Positions 1 through 3,932 of a stretch of 6,258 bases of DNA are shown piece by piece. Position 1 is the stretch's first letter. Each line of letters opens with the position of its first letter. This DNA is from an uncultured Collinsella sp. GTDB taxonomy: Bacteria > Actinomycetota > Coriobacteriia > Coriobacteriales > Coriobacteriaceae. The position numbers and the translations under genes were made by a program. Below the pieces are notes generated by a model. The model saw nothing but the letters and a program-made list of their open reading frames with translations. It was not told where the DNA came from and searched no databases. Where the stretch lies: positions 1 through 6,258 of the forward strand of contig UQTR01000102.1 of the NCBI GenBank assembly GCA_900544065.1, written 5' to 3'.

Positions 1-90
1 CCGAAGCATCGACCCTTTTCAGACGCCGTTTCCTGCGGTTTCGCCGAGTTTTCCCTGCAGTTTTGGCGTCAAAAAGTGTGGATGCTTCGG
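1..90. repeat. Imperfect inverted repeat at contig edge
   Basis: The first ten bases (CCGAAGCATC) recur as an exact reverse complement at 81-90. The match continues inward to about 1-27 against 65-90, with 23 of 27 positions paired if one extra base at 21 is allowed; both arms include the block GACGCC. The loop is about 37 nt. No protein-coding signal is convincing here. It could be a small palindromic interspersed repeat or one end of a larger element lost at the contig break. A break inside a dispersed repeat would explain why the assembly stops here, but that is inference. Confidence 0.6.
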
Positions 91-131
91 GGGCTCGTTT
101 TTGCTCGTTCACTTCGCGGAAAAGTATTCAC

Positions 132-226
132 CTTCGATTCGCAAGGGCACTGCGTGAGTCAAAAAAGCGGGCCGCGCCGGGGATTTCCGGCGCGGCCCGC
201 TTAGTATCGTGCTTCGATTCGCAAGG
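132..226. repeat. Pair of 15-bp direct repeats flanking a terminator
   Basis: The 15-mer CTTCGATTCGCAAGG occurs exactly at 132-146 and again at 212-226, 80 bp apart in the same orientation. The segment between them carries the intrinsic terminator of the dehydrogenase gene. An exact 15-bp repeat over such a short distance is unlikely by chance and points to a local duplication or to an interspersed repeat family. Its function is unknown. Confidence 0.6.
165..202 (-). terminator. Rho-independent terminator of the dehydrogenase gene
   Basis: A perfect 16-bp GC-rich stem (165-180 pairing with 187-202) closes a 6-nt loop. Read on the minus strand it is followed at once by a run of T residues (166 down to 161). 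It lies about 40 bp beyond the stop codon of the minus-strand dehydrogenase gene. This is a textbook intrinsic terminator for that transcript. On the plus strand the T-run is missing, so it is probably not bidirectional. Confidence 0.93.
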
Positions 227-243
227 TTGCGGCAGCCAGCGGC

Positions 244-1221
244 CTACTTTGCGTCGTAGGCCTCGGCGTCCCACCAGTCGAGCTGGGCGATGTTGTCGCG
301 GATGTGCTGGCAGCTCTTGTGGAAGCCCTCGAGCTCGTACTCGGACAGGTCGAGCGTGTAGACCTCCTCGACGCCCTCGGCGCCGATCACGCACGGCAGG
401 GAGGTAAAGATGCCCTCCTCGCCATACTGGCCGGTCATGAGCGTGGAGGCGGAAAGCACGGCGTGCTCGTTGTGCAGCACGGCGGCGCAGACGCGCGCGG
501 CAGAGTTGGCGACGGCGTACTCGGTGCACTGCTTGCCCTGGTAGGTCACATAGCCGCCCTTGCGTGCAAGCTCCTCGACCTCCATGTGGTCAAAGGCATA
601 CTTGTCGGGGTTCTCGGCCTGAAGCTCGTTGAGGCTCTTGCCGGCGATGGTTGCGGCCTTAAAGGCGGCCAGTTGGCTAAAGCCGTGCTCGCCGATCATG
701 TAGGCGTCGATGGACTTGGGGCTCACGCCGACCTTCTTGGAGATCTCGGTGCGCAGGCGGGGGGAGTCCAGGCCGCAGCCCGAGCCGATGATCTTCTTGG
801 GATCGTAGCCGGTCAGGTGCCACAGCTCGGTGCACACGACGTCGCAGGGGTTGGAGATGCTTACGAAGATGCCGTCGAAGCCGGCGTCGACGATGCGCTT
901 GGCAAAGGTGCGGGCGGCGTCGGTGGTAAAGAACAGCTCGCCGTCGCGGTTGCCGGCGGCCAGCGCGACCTTACCGGCAGCGTTGACGATGACGTCGCAG
1001 CAGGCCAGCTCCTCGTAGTGGTCGTAGCAGTTGACGATCTTGGTGTTGTACGGGACAAACGAAAGGGAGTCGCGCAGGTCCTGGACCTCGGACGTCACCT
1101 TGGCCTCGTTGATATCGCACAGGTACAGCTCGTCGGCAACGCCCTGCATGAGCAGGCTGTTGGCGACATGTGCTCCTACGTGGCCCTGGCCGACCACACC
1201 GATCTTACGCGTCTGGTACAT
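244..1221 (-). CDS. NAD-dependent L-lactate / L-2-hydroxyisocaproate dehydrogenase family
   Basis: This 325-residue protein is a full-length member of the LDH/MDH family of NAD-dependent 2-hydroxyacid dehydrogenases, which interconvert 2-oxoacids and L-2-hydroxyacids in the cytosol. Seen in the sequence: the dinucleotide-binding GQGHVG at 11-16, an acidic residue ending strand 2 (D36, NAD over NADP), NP at 124-125, the D152/R155 substrate pair in LDSPR, and catalytic H179 in GEHG. The substrate loop is short (around 83-95, with R92 a candidate for the mobile arginine). It and the overall sequence resemble L-2-hydroxyisocaproate dehydrogenase of lactobacilli more than classical lactate dehydrogenase, so the true substrate may be lactate or a branched or aromatic 2-oxoacid. 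The start at 1221 is preferred over an in-frame ATG at 1260 because it has a Shine-Dalgarno and the upstream ATG overlaps the likely -10 box. It is probably monocistronic. Confidence 0.92.
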   Translation of the reverse strand: MYQTRKIGVVGQGHVGAHVANSLLMQGVADELYLCDINEAKVTSEVQDLRDSLSFVPYNTKIVNCYDHYEELACCDVIVNAAGKVALAAGNRDGELFFTTDAARTFAKRIVDAGFDGIFVSISNPCDVVCTELWHLTGYDPKKIIGSGCGLDSPRLRTEISKKVGVSPKSIDAYMIGEHGFSQLAAFKAATIAGKSLNELQAENPDKYAFDHMEVEELARKGGYVTYQGKQCTEYAVANSAARVCAAVLHNEHAVLSASTLMTGQYGEEGIFTSLPCVIGAEGVEEVYTLDLSEYELEGFHKSCQHIRDNIAQLDWWDAEAYDAK

Positions 1222-1228
1222 ACGAGTA

Positions 1229-1235
1229 TCCTTCC
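1229..1235 (-). promoter_or_regulatory. Ribosome binding site of the dehydrogenase gene
   Basis: GGAAGGA on the minus strand sits 7 nt before the ATG at 1221. It decides the start in favour of the MYQTRKIG... N-terminus, which is where the family's Rossmann fold normally begins, and against the 13-residue-longer reading. Confidence 0.8.
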
Positions 1236-1258
1236 GGCCGAGTTTTTTGCGTCGAACC

Positions 1259-1264
1259 ATTGTA
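1259..1264 (-). promoter_or_regulatory. Putative -10 box for the dehydrogenase gene
   Basis: TACAAT on the minus strand (5/6 to the sigma-70-type consensus) lies about 38 bp upstream of the start codon, which would give a leader of about 30 nt. I found no good -35 hexamer at 16-18 bp spacing, so the promoter may be weak or activator-dependent. The call is from motif inspection only. Confidence 0.5.
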
Positions 1265-1432
1265 GCGTCCTGCCGTCACTTTGCTAGACTAAAGCGCCGT
1301 AGATTTTTGGGACATGCCTTAATCTCTACTTTTGGAGTGATTTGGGCCGCTGGCGGCATCGCTGGGCGATGTGCTCGCGCGGATAGGGCCGCTCGTTGTA
1401 CCATAGCTGCAACTGACTCGTAAGGAGCATCC
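1265..1432 (+). promoter_or_regulatory. metA upstream/leader region with tandem hairpins
   Basis: This is the rest of the divergent intergenic region between the dehydrogenase and metA. It contains two small perfect hairpins almost end to end: 1346-1350 with 1353-1357 (stem GCCGC, 2-nt loop), and 1357-1362 with 1366-1371 (stem CATCGC, 3-nt loop). They share base 1357, so they cannot both form completely. No T-run follows, so neither looks like a terminator. I found no convincing metA promoter and no recognisable SAM (S-box) or T-box architecture. The metA ribosome binding site AAGGAG is at 1422-1427. Confidence 0.35.
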
Positions 1433-2359
1433 ATGCCCATTCGCATCCCTGACGCCCTCCCTGCCGCCGCGCAGCTCGAGAGTGAGAACATCTTTGTCAT
1501 GACCGAGTACCGCGCGCTGCACCAAGACATCCGCCCGTTGCGCGTGCTCATCCTCAACCTCATGCCCACCAAGATCGCCACCGAGACGCAGATCATGCGC
1601 AAGCTCTCCAACACGCCGCTACAGGTGGAGGTGGACCTGCTGCGCACCAAGACGCACGAGGCCACGCACGTGAGCGCTGGCCACCTGGAGACGTTCTACC
1701 GCACGTTCGACGACATCCGCGACATCCACTACGACGGCCTGATCATCACGGGCGCGCCGGTGGAGCAGATGCCGTTCGAGGAGGTCGACTACTGGCCCGA
1801 GCTCTGCCAGATCATGGACTGGTCCACCACGCACGTGCACTCTACGCTGCACATTTGTTGGGGCGCGCAGGCGGGCCTGTATCACCACTACGGTATTCGG
1901 AAGCACGACCTGCCGGCAAAGGCGAGCGGCGTGTTCGAGCATTATCTGGTGAAGCCGCAAAGCCCGCTGGTTCGCGGCTTTGACGACCGTTTCTATGCCG
2001 TGCATTCGCGCAATACCGATGTGCGCCGCGAGGACGTGGAGGCCGAGCCGCAGCTTGAGGTCGTGGCCGTGTCCGATGAGGTGGGCCTGTACATCGTCAA
2101 GTCGACCGACAGCCGTCGCTTCTTTGTCTTTGGGCATCCCGAGTACGATACCGACACGCTGCGTCTGGAGTACGAGCGCGACGTGAAGCGCGGGCTCAAC
2201 CCTCAGGTGCCGGCGCATTACTTCCCGAACGACGACCCCACCGTCGAGCCGCGCAACGTCTGGCGCAGCCAGGCTCAGTTGCTCTACACCAACTGGCTCA
2301 ACTACTACGTCTACCAGACCACGCCCTACGACCTGGCCCGCGCCGGCGAGGAGCACTAG
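1433..2359 (+). CDS. metA: MetA homoserine O-acyltransferase (predicted O-acetyltransferase)
   Basis: This cytosolic enzyme activates homoserine by O-acylation, the first committed step of methionine synthesis. The 308-residue product aligns colinearly with E. coli MetA (309 aa), beginning MPIRIPDALPA and ending in the conserved TNWLNYYVYQTTPYDL block. The catalytic residues are present: C142 in the HICWGAQAG nucleophile elbow, and H235 and E237 in FGHPEYD. Position 111, in TGAPVEQM, is Glu; E. coli has Gly there. Mutational and structural work on this family links Glu111 to acetyl-CoA and Gly111 to succinyl-CoA use, so I infer homoserine O-acetyltransferase activity despite the usual 'succinyltransferase' label. 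An AAGGAG ribosome site lies 5 nt before the ATG. The gene converges on the folate gene 23 bp downstream, and I see no terminator between them. Confidence 0.95.
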   Translation: MPIRIPDALPAAAQLESENIFVMTEYRALHQDIRPLRVLILNLMPTKIATETQIMRKLSNTPLQVEVDLLRTKTHEATHVSAGHLETFYRTFDDIRDIHYDGLIITGAPVEQMPFEEVDYWPELCQIMDWSTTHVHSTLHICWGAQAGLYHHYGIRKHDLPAKASGVFEHYLVKPQSPLVRGFDDRFYAVHSRNTDVRREDVEAEPQLEVVAVSDEVGLYIVKSTDSRRFFVFGHPEYDTDTLRLEYERDVKRGLNPQVPAHYFPNDDPTVEPRNVWRSQAQLLYTNWLNYYVYQTTPYDLARAGEEH

Positions 2360-2382
2360 GCTGTCGGGAGGTACGCTGGCAT

Positions 2383-2979
2383 TTAGGCGCTGACGATGTT
2401 GGGCAGCGACAGATCGTGGGCGTCGGTGGGAACGTGGTCGACGCGCTGTTCGTCAAAGGCGATGCCGATGATTTGGCATGCGGGCGAGAGCGTGGGCAGG
2501 TAGCGGTCATAGCAGCCTCCGCCGTAGCCCAGGCGCGCGCCGGTGCGGTCGAAAGCTACGAGCGGCACGACGATCATGTCGAGTGCTTCGGCAGACACGA
2601 TAGGAAAGCGGCTGCTGTCGATGTCCGTAGCCGCGAAGGCCCGCGTGGGATGGGCGATAAACGGGGCCTCGGACGCATCGCCGGCAGAGACTGCCCGCAT
2701 GCACATGCACTGGCCACAAGCCATGGCGTCTGTTGCCGAGAGCATGCACGGATAGGCCACGCGCCAGCCACGCGCGACGGCCGCGGCGGCAAACGCGGCT
2801 GGGTCGACCTCGGAGCCCATGGCGGCATAGACGGCAACGGTGTGCGGTGCCGCGGCACCCAAGCGATCCATCAGCTCAACAAGCCGCGCGCATACAACAG
2901 CAGACTTCGCCGCCCGCACATCCAAATCAATCGCATCGCGCCGAGCAATCACCGCCCGCCGCAACTCAGCCTTATCCAT
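2383..2979 (-). CDS. 5-formyltetrahydrofolate cyclo-ligase (MTHFS family)
   Basis: This enzyme converts 5-formyl-THF to 5,10-methenyl-THF using ATP, returning a stored folate to the one-carbon pool; the E. coli homologue is YgfA/Fau. The predicted protein is 198 residues, the usual family size. Seen in the sequence: an N-terminal basic helix (MDKAELRRAVIARRDAI), the early VAVYAAMGSEVDP segment (48-60), and the diagnostic C-terminal nucleotide/folate motif at 138-160, VPLVAFD followed by GARLGYGGGCYDRYL. The start at 2979 was chosen because family members begin at this helix and GAGG lies 5 nt upstream. An in-frame TTG at 3006 would add nine residues and is less likely. It is convergent with metA. 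No clear terminator or promoter is visible; the upstream DNA is repeat sequence. Confidence 0.93.
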   Translation of the reverse strand: MDKAELRRAVIARRDAIDLDVRAAKSAVVCARLVELMDRLGAAAPHTVAVYAAMGSEVDPAAFAAAAVARGWRVAYPCMLSATDAMACGQCMCMRAVSAGDASEAPFIAHPTRAFAATDIDSSRFPIVSAEALDMIVVPLVAFDRTGARLGYGGGCYDRYLPTLSPACQIIGIAFDEQRVDHVPTDAHDLSLPNIVSA

Positions 2980-3004
2980 CCCAGCCTCATCTCCCAAACC
3001 TTCC

Positions 3005-3040
3005 AAAAAGGGACAGGTTTATTTTGGCAGGTTTTTTCTG
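3005..3040. repeat. Short tandem CAGGTTT repeat, candidate interspersed element
   Basis: Just upstream of the folate gene, CAGGTTT occurs at 3014-3020 and 3028-3034, each in a similar context (purine-rich before, T-rich after). This gives two tandem ~14-bp units starting with GGACAGG and GGCAGG. The stretch is unusually T-rich for this genome. From memory similar strings recur between genes in Coriobacteriia, but I could not verify this. It may be part of a longer element that continues into the hairpin repeat at 3067. Confidence 0.4.
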
Positions 3041-3066
3041 GGCAAACGCGATATGGGCAGTAAAGT

Positions 3067-3117
3067 CACCGCAAATATGCCTGTGAACTGCGCCCTTTGT
3101 GGTTGTTTGGGCCTATG
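3067..3117 (+). repeat. Hairpin-forming repeat, copy 1 (left of hicAB)
   Basis: This matches 3811-3862 in the same orientation at about 38 of 47 aligned positions, including an exact 16-bp core (CCTGTGAACTGCGCCC at 3080-3095) and the block TTTGGGC (3106-3112). Both copies can fold around the core: here CCGCAAA (3069-3075) pairs with TTTGTGG (3096-3102) with one G-U pair. There is no coding function. The two copies bracket the hicAB module. Confidence 0.65.
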
Positions 3118-3125
3118 CGTTAATG

Positions 3126-3455
3126 CTATAACGCCGCAGCGATTGCTTCAGTCACAAACTTATTGAGTGACTCACCCTTCTTTGCCGCTGCCAGCGCTGC
3201 TTGCTTGTGGAGCTCTGAGCCCGTTCTTACGTTGAACGAGCCCTTAAAAGCCCGCTCGGGTTCCTTGCCCTTCTCGGCGCAAAACTCAAGGTAATCGTCG
3301 ACGGCGTCGTGGAAGCATTGCTCCACTTCTTCAGCCGTGGAGCCTTCAAATATGATTGCGTCCCTAATGCCGGTGACCATACCTGTTAGCACATGCTGTT
3401 CGGCATCGAACTCGACTGGGGCGAAATAACCCTTGTATGCCAAAACGTTACTCAT
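3126..3455 (-). CDS. hicB: HicB-family antitoxin
   Basis: The predicted product is a 109-residue antitoxin that would bind and neutralise HicA and repress its own operon. Residues about 5-65 (AYKGYFAPVEFD...DAVDDYLEFCAEKG) match the partial RNase H-like HicB fold. Residues about 71-109 (KGSFNVRTGSELHKQAALAA... ending in the SLNKFVTEAI helix) look like a ribbon-helix-helix DNA-binding domain. The start at 3455 is preferred over an in-frame ATG at 3470, because GGAGGT precedes 3455 by 4 nt and nothing resembling a ribosome site precedes 3470. With this start the gene overlaps the end of hicA by 8 bp, implying translational coupling. It is lower in GC than its neighbours, suggesting acquisition by transfer. 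Confidence 0.88.
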   Translation of the reverse strand: MSNVLAYKGYFAPVEFDAEQHVLTGMVTGIRDAIIFEGSTAEEVEQCFHDAVDDYLEFCAEKGKEPERAFKGSFNVRTGSELHKQAALAAAKKGESLNKFVTEAIAAAL

Positions 3456-3711
3456 GACTACCTCCGACATCTTGCAGAAATCGAACGATGTTTCGAATGG
3501 TCCCCGCTGTCAATTCGTCAGATGGATGTGGCGCGTGCATTACGAACATCCTGCCATCCGATGGCCTGTAGAAGCGAACGCGCGATCCGGATGTCTTGCC
3601 TTTGTTGTCCATTTCAAAGCCATATGAAGCCATGACTTTTAAAAAATCGGTATACCGATACGTCGAAGGGCAACTAAGCAGTTGGGCGATGAGTTTATCG
3701 GTCCGAGTCAT
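3448..3711 (-). CDS. hicA: HicA-family toxin (mRNA interferase-type)
   Basis: The 87-residue product is the first gene of the hicA-hicB operon. HicA toxins are small double-stranded-RNA-binding-fold proteins that cleave mRNA and stop growth until HicB neutralises them. Seen here: a helical N-terminus (DKLIAQLLSCP), the TDFLKVMASYGFE helix (21-33), the strand segment KGKTSGSRVRFYRP (37-50), HAPHPSDEL (59-67), and the closing helix GTIRNIVRFLQDVG (70-83), all in HicA order. The position where many HicA proteins have the catalytic His (Gly-Ser-His) reads GSR here (42-44). This form occurs in a recognised longer HicA subfamily, so nuclease activity cannot be taken for granted. H59 and H62 remain as alternative candidates. 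GAGG lies 4 nt before the ATG. The stop codon lies within hicB. Confidence 0.85.
   Translation of the reverse strand: MTRTDKLIAQLLSCPSTYRYTDFLKVMASYGFEMDNKGKTSGSRVRFYRPSDGRMFVMHAPHPSDELTAGTIRNIVRFLQDVGGSHE
3460..3465 (-). promoter_or_regulatory. hicB ribosome binding site inside the end of hicA
   Basis: GGAGGT on the minus strand is a full Shine-Dalgarno 4 nt before the hicB ATG at 3455. It is embedded in the last codons of hicA, so antitoxin translation is likely coupled to, and stronger than, toxin translation (whose site is only GAGG). It fixes the hicB start. Confidence 0.8.
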
Positions 3712-3725
3712 CCCGCCTCACATTC

Positions 3726-3746
3726 TGCAACTATATCCTAGTTGCA
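3726..3746. promoter_or_regulatory. Probable HicB operator: 8+8 bp inverted repeat over the -10 box
   Basis: TGCAACTA (3726-3733) and TAGTTGCA (3739-3746) are perfect reverse complements separated by 5 bp, and the pair covers the proposed -10 hexamer of hicAB. HicB antitoxins with ribbon-helix-helix domains repress their own promoters by binding such palindromes. A repressor bound here would block RNA polymerase directly. The palindrome and its position are seen; the binding is inferred. Confidence 0.6.
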
Positions 3747-3763
3747 ATTTAGGTTCGATGCAA
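3735..3763 (-). promoter_or_regulatory. hicAB promoter (-35 TTGCAT, 17 bp, -10 TAGGAT)
   Basis: On the minus strand TTGCAT (3763-3758) and TAGGAT (3740-3735) are separated by exactly 17 bp, ending 24 bp before the hicA start codon. Each hexamer matches the housekeeping consensus at 4 of 6 positions. The spacing, position and overlap with an inverted repeat make this the likely operon promoter with a very short leader. Confidence 0.6.
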
Positions 3764-3810
3764 GCACCCCTACTATAGAACATATGTACGCATGGAACAA
3801 GTGTTCGAAG

Positions 3811-3862
3811 CACCACAAAGGCACCTGTGAACTGCGCCCCTTTGCGGCGGTTTGGGCTGAAT
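3811..3862 (+). repeat. Hairpin-forming repeat, copy 2 (right of hicAB)
   Basis: This is the second copy of the repeat at 3067-3117, 744 bp away in the same orientation, with the identical 16-bp core (3824-3839). It can form a stem of CCACAAAGG (3813-3821) with CCTTTGCGG (3839-3847), containing one A/C mismatch. It lies between the hicA promoter and the plus-strand surface-protein gene, so it is probably transcribed in that gene's leader if the promoter is upstream of it. The tract around 3771-3779 (TACTATAGA) could hold a plus-strand -10 box, but I found no matching -35. Confidence 0.65.
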
Positions 3863-3920
3863 GTTGCGCAACAAGGGCTGCATTTTTGGGTTTACCTTCA
3901 TGGTGGAAAGAATGCACCGA

Positions 3921-3926
3921 AAGGAG
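3921..3926 (+). promoter_or_regulatory. Ribosome binding site deciding the surface-protein start
   Basis: AAGGAG lies 6 nt before the ATG at 3933. In-frame ATGs at 3861, 3900 and 3912 lack such a site and would add a peptide with no family meaning in front of the zinc ribbon, which usually begins within the first few residues. Confidence 0.85.
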
Positions 3927-3932
3927 CCCGCC

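Noticed and set aside
304..1287. 327-residue plus-strand reading frame antisense to the dehydrogenase
   Set aside because: Its low-complexity Ala/Gly/Val/Leu/Asp composition is typical of the complementary frame of a high-GC gene, and the dehydrogenase on the other strand has all catalytic motifs.
1265..1432. SAM riboswitch or T-box upstream of metA
   Set aside because: None of the conserved core sequences or the terminator/antiterminator arrangement is present.
1619..2356. 245-residue minus-strand reading frame antisense to metA
   Set aside because: It is a mirror frame of a highly conserved gene, with no domain sense.
2361..2412. Bidirectional terminator between metA and the folate gene (CTGTCG / CGACAG)
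   Set aside because: The arms are only 6 bp with a 40-nt loop, lie partly within the folate gene, and lack a T-run.
2416..3063. 215-residue plus-strand reading frame opposite the folate cyclo-ligase
   Set aside because: It is a shadow frame: the minus strand encodes the complete conserved enzyme, and this frame runs into repeat DNA.
3646..3659. Perfect 14-bp palindrome ATCGGTATACCGAT inside hicA
   Set aside because: It is explained by the codons for a conserved helix segment, and a palindrome of this length is expected about 0.4 times by chance in a window this size. The promoter palindrome is the better operator.
3067..3862. CRISPR-like array from the repeated core
   Set aside because: There are only two imperfect copies 744 bp apart with genes between them.
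3861..3932. Upstream in-frame start for the surface protein
   Set aside because: It has no ribosome site and would put 24 meaningless residues before the zinc ribbon; the ATG at 3933 has AAGGAG at good spacing.
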